DNA of 9,260 nt from Spirochaetaceae bacterium (GCA_003170115.1 PMZS01000399.1:1-9260), one strand, 5' to 3'. Shown: positions 1 to 6,891, numbered from the stretch's first letter. Numbers and translations are program-made. Notes: generated from the sequence alone by a model not told the origin.

Positions 1-86
1 CTGGCGTTCCTGAACTCGAACACCTCTTTCAGCGCTCTTTTCGCGGCAGCGTCATGGCCGGCATACTTCTCCCTCAGCGTGATCAT
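1..86 (-). CDS. Partial 5' end of the fourth gene of the transport operon
   Basis: Reading leftward from an ATG at 84-86 the frame is open for 28 codons to the window edge and begins MITLREKYAGHDAAAK. A GGGAGGGTGG Shine-Dalgarno stretch lies just upstream of the ATG, and the gene begins 28 nt after the permease stop, so it is very likely the next gene of the same operon. The hydrophilic start has no signal peptide, so a cytoplasmic protein is expected. The piece ALKEVFEFRNA loosely resembles the N-terminus of uroporphyrinogen-decarboxylase-like proteins, which often begin with a helix followed by 'F..RRIP', but 28 residues are too few to assign a family. A sugar-catabolic enzyme is equally possible. 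Confidence 0.6.
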   Translation of the reverse strand, partial: MITLREKYAGHDAAAKRALKEVFEFRNA

Positions 87-114
87 CGCCACCCTCCCTG
101 TTGTCGTCTCTGCC

Positions 115-1101
115 CTACTTCTGCTGCGACCTGTCGGGAAGCCGGGCCACGGTGCCCTGGGCCCGCTTCTTTCCCACCTGGTCGATGAGAACAGCGGAAA
201 GAAGGGTGGCGCCGATGACGAATGTCTGCCAGTAAACGTCGACGCCGAGGAGCGTGAGCGCGTTGGTGATCAAGGCCATGAGGAGGGAGCCGAGGAAGGC
301 GCCGAAGACCGTGCCCTCTCCGCCCTGGAGGCTCGCACCACCGATGATGACGGCCGTGATGACGCGCAGCTCCAGACCCGTGCCCGCCGTCATCGAGGCC
401 GCCCCGAGGCGCGAGGTCATCACGATGCCCGCGAGGCCCGCGAAAAGGCCGGTGAGGGTGTAGGCGAGGATCTTCAGCCTGTCCACGTTGATGCCCGAGA
501 GCCGCGCCCCCCGCTCGTTGCCCCCGATGTAGTAGCTCTGGCGGAAGAAGCGGAATCGACGGAGCATGAAGTCGCCGGCGATGATGAGGACGGCCGCGAT
601 GATGATCGGCGTCTGGATGCCCAGGACCGTCGCCTGGCCGATCTCCTTGAAGGAATCCGGCAGGCCGGAAATGTTCTTGCCCCTCGTCAGGAAGAGGGTG
701 AGTCCCCGGAAAAGGCTCAGGGAGGAGAGGGTCGTCACGAAGGGGTTGATGCCGATCTTTCCGATGATGAACCCGTTGAAGAAGCCGACCGCCGCGCCGA
801 TCGCGAGCCCCGCGAGAACGGCGATCACCACGGGCAGCCCGGCGACGATCAGGGTGGCGGTCGCGGCCCCCGTGAACGCCACGATGGAGCCGACCGACAT
901 GTCGAAACCGCCCGCCACCATCAGGTTGGTCATCGCCACCGCGATGATCGCTTCGACGGAGAGGCCGAGGAGCAGCGCGAGGATATTGCCGGAGGAAAGG
1001 AAGTACGGCGAGGCGAAGGTCATCGCGATGCAGACGCCGACGACGAGGGCGCCGATCATGAACTCACGCTGGCGCGTCACGCGCCCGAACCAGTCCTTCA
1101 T
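115..1101 (-). CDS. Sugar ABC transporter permease, RbsC/BPD_transp_2 family
   Basis: This is the inner-membrane permease of a ribose/xylose/galactose-type importer; it forms the translocation channel and probably acts as a homodimer. The 328 residues are the usual length and almost entirely hydrophobic, with about 8-10 transmembrane segments starting near residues 15-35. Family hallmarks are GGFDMSVGSIVAF (about 64-76, matching the RbsC 'GG.DLSVGS' motif), NPFVTTLSSLSLFRG and, near the C-terminus, GGEGTVFGAFLGSLL, the loop that contacts the ATPase. The ATG at 1099-1101 overlaps the ATPase stop in ATGA, so the two are translationally coupled. A GGAGGAG Shine-Dalgarno lies inside the ATPase gene. 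The substrate cannot be read from the sequence; ribose, another pentose, a hexose, inositol or an autoinducer-like sugar are all possible. The fold and role are secure. Confidence 0.95.
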   Translation of the reverse strand: MKDWFGRVTRQREFMIGALVVGVCIAMTFASPYFLSSGNILALLLGLSVEAIIAVAMTNLMVAGGFDMSVGSIVAFTGAATATLIVAGLPVVIAVLAGLAIGAAVGFFNGFIIGKIGINPFVTTLSSLSLFRGLTLFLTRGKNISGLPDSFKEIGQATVLGIQTPIIIAAVLIIAGDFMLRRFRFFRQSYYIGGNERGARLSGINVDRLKILAYTLTGLFAGLAGIVMTSRLGAASMTAGTGLELRVITAVIIGGASLQGGEGTVFGAFLGSLLMALITNALTLLGVDVYWQTFVIGATLLSAVLIDQVGKKRAQGTVARLPDRSQQK

Positions 1102-2615
1102 TGAGAAGCTCCTCCGGCGGCGCCCGTCGCCAGGGCGATCACCGATTCTTCGGTTGCATCTGCGCCGGCGATCTCGCCGGCGATCCTGCCCGACTTCATC
1201 ACGTAGATCCGGTCGGAGAGGCCGAGGATCTCGCTGAGGTCGGAGGAAATCATGATGATCGCCGTGCCGCGGGCGGCGAGGGAACGGAGAAAGGCGTAGA
1301 TCTCGCTGCGGGCGCCGACGTCAACGCCGCGCGTGGGCTCGTCGACGATGAGCAGCCGGGGCTCGATGCCGATCCAGGCGGCGATGAGGACCTTCTGCTG
1401 GTTGCCGCCGGAGAGGTTCCGCACGGCCTTGCCCTGCCCGCCCGAGGCGATGCGGTACTCCCGCACGGCGGCGTTCGCGGCCCCGTCGACCAGGGCGTCG
1501 CTCACGAGCGGGCCGAGGGAGAGGCGCTTCAGGCGGTTGGCCGCGATGTTCGCGGAAAGGGGGAAGTCCAGGAAGAGGCCCTGGGTCTTGCGGTCCTCCG
1601 TGAGGTACCCGATGCCCAGGCCGATGGCATCCCGCGGCGAGCGCGGCGCGATCGACCTGCCGTCGAGGAGCATCGTGCCCGTGTCTGCCGGCTCGGCCCC
1701 GAATATCGCCCGGCCCAGCTCCGTGCGGCCCGCGCCGACGAGCCCCGCGAGACCGACGATCTCACCCGACCTCGCGCGAAGGTCGGCACCGGCGAAGACC
1801 CCTGCCCTGCCGAGCCCCCGCGCCTCGAAGCGCATCGGGCCGAGGGAGGCCGGATCGGGTCGGGCCCCGTAGATATCGGCGATCGTGCGGCCGACCATGT
1901 TGGAGACGAGGAAATCCTCGTCGACGTCCTTCACTGCCGCGTCGCAGACGAACCGTCCGTCACGAAGAATCGTCACCGTGTCCGCGATCTCGAAGATCTC
2001 CGAGAGGTGATGCGATATATAGAGGCAGGCAATGCCGCGGGCGGTGAGCCTGCGGATGTTCTCGAAGAGCCTGACGATCTCCACCTCGGTGAGGGAGGAG
2101 GTGGGCTCGTCCATGATCAGAACGGCCGGATCCGTGGAAATGGCCTTGAGGATCTCTACGACCTGCTGGTTGGCCGGCGAGAGGGATCGTACGAGCGCGG
2201 CGGGATCGAGGACAGTGTCGAGGTCGAAGAGGGCGAGGTATTCCCGCGTCCTGTCGAGAAGCTCGCTGCGGCGGACGAACCCGAGAGAGTTCACCGGCTG
2301 GTGGTTGGTGAAGATGTTCTCCGCGATGGAGAGGGAGGGTACGAGGCTGAGCTCCTGGTAGACGATGGCGACGCCCTGCCTGACGGCTGCCTCGTGGGAA
2401 TGGAAGCTCACGGGCTTCCCGCCGATCAGGATCTGCCCCGCGTCGGGGCGGTAGACGCCGGTGAGCACCATCATGAGGGTGCTCTTCCCTGCCCCGTTCT
2501 CCCCGACAACGGCGTGCGTCTCCCCGCGGCGCACCCTGAGGTCGACGCCGTCGAGGGCTTTCACCCCGGGAAAGGTCTTGGTGATGCCGCGCGCCTCCAG
2601 GATGTAGTCAGGCAT
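1098..2615 (-). CDS. Sugar ABC transporter ATP-binding protein with two fused NBDs (RbsA/XylG/MglA family)
   Basis: This cytoplasmic ATPase powers the importer. Its 505 residues contain two nucleotide-binding domains, as in RbsA/MglA. NBD1 has Walker A GENGAGKST (38-46), Q-loop YQELS (86-90), a signature-like LSPANQQ (145-151), Walker B VLIMDEP (165-171) and the switch His in SHHLSEI (201-207). NBD2 has the degenerate Walker A GLVGAGRTE (291-299) with Arg for Lys, a canonical LSGGNQQ (401-407), Walker B LLIVDEP (421-427) and Asp instead of the switch His in SSDLSEI. This asymmetry, one poor ATPase site in NBD2, is normal for the family. The start ATG at 2613-2615 is preceded by AAGGAAG at good spacing. 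The gene is separated from the binding-protein gene by 77 nt that hold a hairpin, and it overlaps the permease gene by 4 nt. Confidence 0.95.
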   Translation of the reverse strand: MPDYILEARGITKTFPGVKALDGVDLRVRRGETHAVVGENGAGKSTLMMVLTGVYRPDAGQILIGGKPVSFHSHEAAVRQGVAIVYQELSLVPSLSIAENIFTNHQPVNSLGFVRRSELLDRTREYLALFDLDTVLDPAALVRSLSPANQQVVEILKAISTDPAVLIMDEPTSSLTEVEIVRLFENIRRLTARGIACLYISHHLSEIFEIADTVTILRDGRFVCDAAVKDVDEDFLVSNMVGRTIADIYGARPDPASLGPMRFEARGLGRAGVFAGADLRARSGEIVGLAGLVGAGRTELGRAIFGAEPADTGTMLLDGRSIAPRSPRDAIGLGIGYLTEDRKTQGLFLDFPLSANIAANRLKRLSLGPLVSDALVDGAANAAVREYRIASGGQGKAVRNLSGGNQQKVLIAAWIGIEPRLLIVDEPTRGVDVGARSEIYAFLRSLAARGTAIIMISSDLSEILGLSDRIYVMKSGRIAGEIAGADATEESVIALATGAAGGASQ

Positions 2616-2642
2616 GGAACTTCCTTGATCTCCCGTTGAATG

Positions 2643-2666
2643 CGCGCCCTGGGTGTCCAGGGCGCG
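2643..2666 (-). other. Intra-operon stem-loop between binding-protein and ATPase genes
   Basis: A perfect 10-bp inverted repeat, CGCGCCCTGG at 2643-2652 and CCAGGGCGCG at 2657-2666, encloses a 4-nt loop. In the transcribed direction it begins 27 nt after the binding-protein stop and ends 27 nt before the ATPase start. No T-run follows it in the minus-strand direction, so it is not a canonical intrinsic terminator. In many binding-protein-dependent transport operons such a hairpin shields the upstream mRNA from 3' exonucleases, so that the binding protein is made in excess over the membrane components. That role is inferred here. Confidence 0.7.
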
Positions 2667-2692
2667 ACGTGGTCCAAAAAACTTTGCGCCGA

Positions 2693-3655
2693 TCAGCGCT
2701 TGAAGTAGGTGTAGTTGCTCGAATCGATGACGATGGCGCCGGTGTCGACGGTCACGGGGATGCCGAGGACATTCGCGGCCTTGTTATTGCTGGTGATCGC
2801 GACCTTCGAGTTGTAGAGGTTGTAGAGGATCGTGGTCGCGTAGTAGGGCATGAGGGCGGTCTGCTGGGCGACGGAAGCGGAGATGACGCCTTCCTTGATG
2901 GCGTCGAGGATCTCATTGCCGCGGTCCATGGAGACGATCTTCACCTTGCCGGCCTTCTTGGCCTCGCGCACCGCGGTGGCGGCTCCTGCTCCCCCCGCCG
3001 CCTCGACGCAGCCGAAGCCGGCGAGATCGGGGAACTTCTGCAGAAGCGCGGCGGCGGCCTGCGCGGCGACCGTGGGATCGGACTGGGTGTCGGCGATCTG
3101 GACGAGCTCGATGTCCTTGAACTTGGCGAGCGCGGACTTGTACCCCGCGATGCGTTCCTCGAGGTTGGACTGGCCGGGCTTCGTCATGATGGCGACCTTG
3201 CCCTTGCCGCCGATGAGGGTGGCGAGCTTTGTGCCGCCGACGACGCCCGCGTTGAAGTTGCCGGTGCCGACGAAGGCGAGACGCTTCGAGCCGGGGAGGT
3301 CGGCGTCAACGGCGACGACGGGGATGCCGAGGCCGATCGCCTTGTCGACGATGGAGTTCAGCGAGGGCTCGAAGCCGACGACGACGATGCCCTGGGGCTT
3401 CTTCGCAATGGCCTGCTCGAAGGCGGCGACCATGGCGTTCATGTCATACTCGGCGGGGCCGACGTACTCGGTGCGTACGCCGAGCTCCTTGCCGACCATC
3501 TGCATGCCCATCTTGTGGTCGTAGAAATAGTCGAGGTTTCCGAGGGCCGACACCTCGATATAGAGCTGGTCCTTCGGGGCGATCTTGGCCTGGCCGAACA
3601 TCGGCAGCCCGAGGACGACGAGAAGGATGAGGGCGACGAGGACGATTCTCTTCAT
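2693..3655 (-). CDS. Periplasmic sugar-binding protein (Peripla_BP_4, RbsB-like)
   Basis: This is the exported solute receptor that delivers the ligand to the permease. The 320 residues begin with a signal peptide: MKR, a hydrophobic core at about 4-19, and a likely signal peptidase I site after GQA (about residue 23). There is no lipobox Cys, so the protein should be free in the periplasm. Two Rossmann-like lobes follow. Family landmarks are the IVVVGFEPSLN strand-loop (90-100), the VVAVDADLPGSKR segment (113-125) whose Asp residues sit where RbsB-type proteins contact sugar, GKVAIMTKPGQSN (152-164) and MDRGNEILDAIKEGVISASVAQ (243-264), the typical hinge/lobe 2 motif. AAAGGAG (3664-3670 on the minus strand) lies 8 nt before the ATG. 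It is the first and probably most abundant product of the operon. Ligand unknown. Confidence 0.94.
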   Translation of the reverse strand: MKRIVLVALILLVVLGLPMFGQAKIAPKDQLYIEVSALGNLDYFYDHKMGMQMVGKELGVRTEYVGPAEYDMNAMVAAFEQAIAKKPQGIVVVGFEPSLNSIVDKAIGLGIPVVAVDADLPGSKRLAFVGTGNFNAGVVGGTKLATLIGGKGKVAIMTKPGQSNLEERIAGYKSALAKFKDIELVQIADTQSDPTVAAQAAAALLQKFPDLAGFGCVEAAGGAGAATAVREAKKAGKVKIVSMDRGNEILDAIKEGVISASVAQQTALMPYYATTILYNLYNSKVAITSNNKAANVLGIPVTVDTGAIVIDSSNYTYFKR

Positions 3656-3677
3656 GGCGTGGTCTCCTTTGCGTATC

Positions 3678-3690
3678 GGGGCTCTGCCCC
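3678..3690 (-). other. Short GC hairpin in the binding-protein mRNA leader
   Basis: GGGGC-TCT-GCCCC forms a 5-bp stem with a 3-nt loop; three more pairs can be added by bulging one A. It lies between the candidate -10 box and the Shine-Dalgarno of the binding-protein gene, so it would fall in the 5' leader. It may stabilise the transcript or be incidental. Confidence 0.35.
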
Positions 3691-3702
3691 TGATCTTGTA
3701 CC

Positions 3703-3708
3703 ACTATA
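3703..3708 (-). promoter_or_regulatory. Candidate -10 box for the transport operon
   Basis: On the minus strand TATAGT (5 of 6 matches to TATAAT) lies about 48 nt before the binding-protein ATG, leaving a leader of roughly 40 nt with a strong Shine-Dalgarno. No convincing -35 hexamer occurs 16-18 nt upstream, which would fit an activator-dependent sugar promoter. The assignment rests on this one hexamer. Confidence 0.35.
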
Positions 3709-3795
3709 GACCCATTCACGAAACCGGGAGACGAGGAATGTCCGGCGGCAGCGGGGAAAAATCGGCAAAGCCGGCGCTTCCCTGCGTCACACCAG

Positions 3796-3807
3796 GCGGT
3801 TGACCGC
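3796..3807. repeat. 12-bp palindrome in the divergent control region
   Basis: GCGGT-TG-ACCGC is a perfect 5-bp inverted repeat around 2 central bases. It overlaps by two bases the first copy of the 12-bp direct repeat. It lies between the divergent promoters and could be half of a composite operator, but palindromes this short are also expected by chance in GC-rich DNA. Confidence 0.35.
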
Positions 3808-3836
3808 AAGAAATTCATTTCCCTGCAAGAAATTCA
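3806..3836 (+). promoter_or_regulatory. Tandem 12-bp direct repeat, candidate AraC-type regulator operator
   Basis: GCAAGAAATTCA occurs perfectly twice, at 3806-3817 and 3825-3836, a 19-bp period or close to two helical turns. The second copy ends 7 nt before the TGGACA -35 hexamer at 3844. AraC-family activators typically bind tandem half-sites about two turns apart, placed just upstream of or overlapping -35, and the operon downstream encodes an AraC-type response regulator. The repeat is AT-rich compared with its surroundings. It lies about 100 bp upstream of the candidate -10 of the divergent transport operon, so it could serve both directions. The repeat is seen directly; its binding partner is inferred. 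Confidence 0.6.
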
Positions 3837-3843
3837 CCTCTTC

Positions 3844-3872
3844 TGGACAGCCTGAAACCTTGGTTTTATACT
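3844..3872 (+). promoter_or_regulatory. Sigma70-type promoter of the signalling operon (predicted leaderless)
   Basis: TGGACA (3844-3849) and TATACT (3867-3872) are separated by exactly 17 bp and each match consensus at 5 of 6 positions. The expected transcription start, about 7 nt past the -10 box, falls on the G of the GTG start codon at 3879. The mRNA would therefore have no leader and no Shine-Dalgarno. Confidence 0.65.
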
Positions 3873-3878
3873 CGAGCC

Positions 3879-4322
3879 GTGACCCACGTACGATTCCGAG
3901 AACTTTCCTCGTCCATCGTATCCTACGCCGCCCAGCTCGTTTACACCGGGAAGACCACCGAATCGTACCGCCTCCTGTCGGCGGCAGATCGCCTTTTCCG
4001 CTCCCTCGCCGACTCCGGCTTCGGCGAACCCGCTCCCCTTGCCGACGAGCTTGCGTTGGCAGCCTCCTTTCTCGAAATCATCCGCATCCTCACGAGCCTG
4101 GAAATCGAGCTCTTCGTGGACCTCGACGATGAGGCACGAAGCGCCTCCTTCGTGGGCTGCGGCAGCCTCGTCGACGCCATGGACCAGGTCGTTGCCGCCC
4201 GTGCCCCGGCCACGGGTCAGATCCGCATCGTCCTCGGCCAGGACGGGTCCAGGAAAGGCAGGGGGCTGACGCTCGTCGCAGGGGACACCCGGCTGCCGAT
4301 CCCCGCAGGGGGAGATCCATGA
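3879..4322 (+). CDS. Degenerate mini histidine-kinase-like protein upstream of the response regulator
   Basis: A 147-residue soluble protein with no signal peptide or membrane segment. By hand alignment it follows the core of the full kinase at 5389-6885. IVSYAAQ (13-19), DRLFRSLAD (37-45), PLADELALAASFLEI (53-67) and IELFVDLDDE (76-85) correspond to kinase residues about 310-376. RIVLGQDG and GLTLVAGDTRLP correspond to the strand and G1 box. The catalytic parts are missing: the N-box FVENAV reads LVDAMD, the G1 DDGIGF reads GDTRLP, and it ends there. The only histidine is H3, close to where the phospho-acceptor NPHF would align. GTG 3879 is the first usable start after an in-frame TGA at 3801. 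The stop overlaps the regulator start in ATGA, so the two are co-translated. It is probably a regulatory pseudo-kinase or a decayed kinase. That it is expressed is well supported by promoter and coupling; its function is unknown. Confidence 0.75.
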   Translation: MTHVRFRELSSSIVSYAAQLVYTGKTTESYRLLSAADRLFRSLADSGFGEPAPLADELALAASFLEIIRILTSLEIELFVDLDDEARSASFVGCGSLVDAMDQVVAARAPATGQIRIVLGQDGSRKGRGLTLVAGDTRLPIPAGGDP

Positions 4323-5410
4323 AGCTTAGACTTCTTGTCGCCGATGACGAGGAGCTCGCCAGGGCCGCGATGCGCAAGATGGTCGGTTCCTTTTTCGACG
4401 ACTTCGGGGACATCGCCGAGGCCACGCGCGGCGACGAGGTCGTGGAGACTGCCCGCCGCCTTCGACCGCACCTCCTGCTCCTCGACGTCAGGATGCCGGG
4501 GCTCAACGGCCTGGACGCCGCGGCACAGATCCTGACCACCAGGCCTGACACGCGTATCGTCGTCATTACCGCCTACGACCGCTTCTCCCTTGCCCAGCGC
4601 GCCGTAAACCTCGGTCTCGACGGCTACCTCCTGAAACCGGTCATCGAGGAGGAGTTCCGCAGAATGGTCGCCGAGGTGATCAGGAGGATCGCGCGCGATG
4701 CGAGCCGGGGCAGGCCATCGAGTGCAACGGCACCCGACCAGGGCCCCCTCGCAGGCTCCGACCTCATGGTGCTCGAGAACCGCATCATCCGCTCTCTCCT
4801 GCGCGGCCGCCTCTCTTCGGCTGACGAGGCCGCGGAGGAGCTCGTGTCGAGCTGGGAGGCCGCCGGTCTCACGGTCGCCGGTCGCCTGCGGGCATTCGCC
4901 TTCGCGATAGCGCGGGAGGCGGAGGCTTTCGCGAACGCGGGAGGACAGATCGATGCAGCCGTGAAAGCGCTGCCTCCCGACGCCCTGGTCGACAGGGCCC
5001 CGCCGCGGGAGGCCCTGGCGGAAATCCTCCTTGCCTGGGCAGGCCCCTCGGCCCCCGGGTCGCGATCACGCATCCTCGACTGGCTTTCCGAGACCCCCGT
5101 GGCCGAGCTCTCCCTCGATGCGCTCGCCGTGCGCCTGCGCAGCTCTCCCGCATCGGCCTCGCGCACGTTCCGGGAGGAGACCGGGAAAAGCTTCGCCGCG
5201 TACGTGGGAGCTCTCAGGATGGAGCGCGCCGTGGCCATTGCCGCCGGGGAGGAGCTCACGATGGAGGAGCTCGCCCGGCGCGTGGGCTACAGCGACCCCG
5301 CCTATTTCGGCAGGTTGTTCAAGGAGCACACGGGGATGTCCCCGCGCGAGTTCGCCCGCGCGCGGCGGGAGGAGCCACGCGCGCCGGCTCAGGGTGCCGA
5401 CCCCTCCTGA
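4319..5410 (+). CDS. Response regulator with AraC-type DNA-binding domain (YesN-like)
   Basis: Cytoplasmic transcription regulator, 363 residues. The receiver domain (about 1-120) has the acidic pocket D9/D10, phospho-acceptor D56 in LLLLDVRMPG, T84 in VVITAY and K106 in YLLKP, all canonical, so it should be phosphorylated. A low-similarity linker (about 125-255) follows. The C-terminal HTH_18 domain (about 262-350) has two helix-turn-helix units; the second carries the AraC signature GYSDPAYFGRLFKEHTGMSPREF (324-345). GGGGGAG precedes the ATG, and the start overlaps the stop of the mini-kinase gene. The likely partner is the convergent kinase, since YesM/YesN-type pairs often sit beside sugar ABC transporters. 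Probable targets are its own promoter and the divergent transport operon. The 3' end overlaps that of the kinase by 22 bp. Confidence 0.93.
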   Translation: MKLRLLVADDEELARAAMRKMVGSFFDDFGDIAEATRGDEVVETARRLRPHLLLLDVRMPGLNGLDAAAQILTTRPDTRIVVITAYDRFSLAQRAVNLGLDGYLLKPVIEEEFRRMVAEVIRRIARDASRGRPSSATAPDQGPLAGSDLMVLENRIIRSLLRGRLSSADEAAEELVSSWEAAGLTVAGRLRAFAFAIAREAEAFANAGGQIDAAVKALPPDALVDRAPPREALAEILLAWAGPSAPGSRSRILDWLSETPVAELSLDALAVRLRSSPASASRTFREETGKSFAAYVGALRMERAVAIAAGEELTMEELARRVGYSDPAYFGRLFKEHTGMSPREFARARREEPRAPAQGADPS

Positions 5411-6885
5411 GTCGCCGTTTCCGGCGGCACCTCTATCTGCACGCGTGTCCCCCGACCCGGGGCCGACTCGATGCTGATATACTCGCGGTCCCCACCGTAC
5501 AGCAGCTCCATCCGCCGCCGCGAGTTCTCGATGCCGATGTGCCGCCCGTCGTCGAGGGCGTCAGGGTCGGTCCTGACGCATGACGGATCGAATCCGATGC
5601 CGTCGTCGGTCACCAGGAGGAGGATGCCGCCGTTTTCCCGCGCGCGGGCTTCGATCCCGAGAGACCCCCCTTCCTCGCGGGGCTCTATGCCGTGTATGAC
5701 CGCGTTCTCCACGAACGGCTGGAGGATCATTGCCGGCAGGCGCTGGGAAAGAAGGCCCTCGGGCAGCTCGAGGGTGAACTCGAGGCGCTTGCCGAAGCGC
5801 GTTTTCTGGATGAGAAGGTAATGGCGAACCACCTCGATTTCCTCGCCGAGACAGTCCATGGCACGGCCGCTGCGCAGCGCGCTCCTGAGCAGGACAGCGA
5901 GGCTCTCCACCGAGGCCGCCGTGCGGGTGGCGTCCTCCAGCCGGGCAAGGGACAGGATCGAGTTGAAGGCATTGTAGATGAAGTGGGGGTTCACCTGGTT
6001 CTGGAGCCAGCGGATCTCGGCGCGTTTCAGGGCATTCTCCGCCTGCAGGAGCCGCAGGCGCTGGTCGGCGAGCTCCGCCTCTATTGCGGCCTTCTCCCGG
6101 ATCTCCCCGACGTGGGCGCGGATTTCCGTGGTCATGCGGTTGAAGGAGTCGACCACGACACCGACCTCGTCGCTCCGCGTGACGGGCAGGGGCGCTATGC
6201 CCAGCTCGCCGAGGGAAAAGCGCTCGAGGGAGTCGGCGAGCCTCCTTATGGGAAAGGCGATGCCGCGCGAGATCCTCCCCGCGAGGAGGGCGCCGCCAAT
6301 GAGGACGAGGGCCATCACGATGATGGTGACCTGCTCGCTCCGGTCGACGCCGGCGCGCAGCTCCTCCGAGCGGCCGCGCACGTGCTCGAGGTAGTCAACG
6401 AGGAGACGCGAGTACTCCCCGTTGATGTAGCCCCGAAAGCGGTTGAGCTCGGCCAGGCGCTTGTCGAGGAAGATGCGCTCGACGCCCCGCATGAGGTCTG
6501 CCCTGATTGAGTCGGCCAGCTCGGTGAACGTCTCGTGCATGCGGCCGATATCGTAGAGGTAATAGTGGAAGTCCGTTGGAAGGCCGGCGTCCAGCCGCGC
6601 GGCCGCACTGGAAATCTCCTCCTCGCGCGTCTTGAAGGCGAGGTTCAGCGACTCGTTCCTCGTGTAGATGTACTTGCCGAAGAGGTCGTAGGCCTCGTCG
6701 GTGACGGCCATGAGCCGGCTGATCTGCGACTGGCGCGACTGCATGACGGCGAGCTCGCGATAGGCGGCGTTGACGAGGAGGAAGAGCGAAACCATGGGCA
6801 CCGCCACGGCTACGAGGTAGGCGGAGAAGACGAAAAACAGACGGTGCCGGAGAGGGAGGCCGGCCATGCGGCGGAGGGAAGCCAC
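5389..6885 (-). CDS. Transmembrane sensor histidine kinase (HAMP + His_kinase/HATPase_c, YesM/LytS type)
   Basis: A 498-residue membrane kinase. TM1 spans about 16-40, followed by a largely helical extracytoplasmic sensor region (about 41-185) with no recognised fold. TM2 is at about 186-203 and a HAMP domain at about 204-258, where FPIRRLADSLERF and DEVGVVVDSFNRM are typical. A coiled coil (about 259-295) leads to the His_kinase motif QNQVNPHFIYNAFNSI with phospho-acceptor H301. The ATPase domain has N-box FVENAVIHG (391-399), G1 DDGIGF (427-432), G2 GIENSRRRM (451-459) and GRGT (478-480). It should autophosphorylate and pass phosphate to the regulator at 4319-5410. The start is taken as GTG 6885; an ATG six codons on (6867) is the alternative. 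Neither has a Shine-Dalgarno, while an extended -10 box lies 6 nt upstream of the GTG. Confidence 0.93.
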   Translation of the reverse strand: MASLRRMAGLPLRHRLFFVFSAYLVAVAVPMVSLFLLVNAAYRELAVMQSRQSQISRLMAVTDEAYDLFGKYIYTRNESLNLAFKTREEEISSAAARLDAGLPTDFHYYLYDIGRMHETFTELADSIRADLMRGVERIFLDKRLAELNRFRGYINGEYSRLLVDYLEHVRGRSEELRAGVDRSEQVTIIVMALVLIGGALLAGRISRGIAFPIRRLADSLERFSLGELGIAPLPVTRSDEVGVVVDSFNRMTTEIRAHVGEIREKAAIEAELADQRLRLLQAENALKRAEIRWLQNQVNPHFIYNAFNSILSLARLEDATRTAASVESLAVLLRSALRSGRAMDCLGEEIEVVRHYLLIQKTRFGKRLEFTLELPEGLLSQRLPAMILQPFVENAVIHGIEPREEGGSLGIEARARENGGILLLVTDDGIGFDPSCVRTDPDALDDGRHIGIENSRRRMELLYGGDREYISIESAPGRGTRVQIEVPPETATQEGSAP

Positions 6886-6891
6886 GGAGGC

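Noticed and set aside
79..2639. Long open frames on the plus strand opposite the permease and ATPase genes
   Set aside because: They mirror the GC-rich codon pattern of the real genes; the translations are Asp/Glu/Arg/Gly-rich with no motif, and the minus-strand products are textbook ABC proteins.
2636..3709. Plus-strand open frame of 357 codons opposite the binding-protein gene
   Set aside because: The translation is low-complexity (repeated Asp, Gly, Leu, Val) with no ribosome site; it is the antisense shadow of a clear binding protein with signal peptide.
3800..4132. Plus-strand 110-codon frame overlapping the start of the mini-kinase gene
   Set aside because: It starts upstream of the promoter -35 box, is Arg/Pro-rich and ends inside the mini-kinase gene; the 3879 frame has the promoter, the kinase-like sequence and the ATGA coupling.
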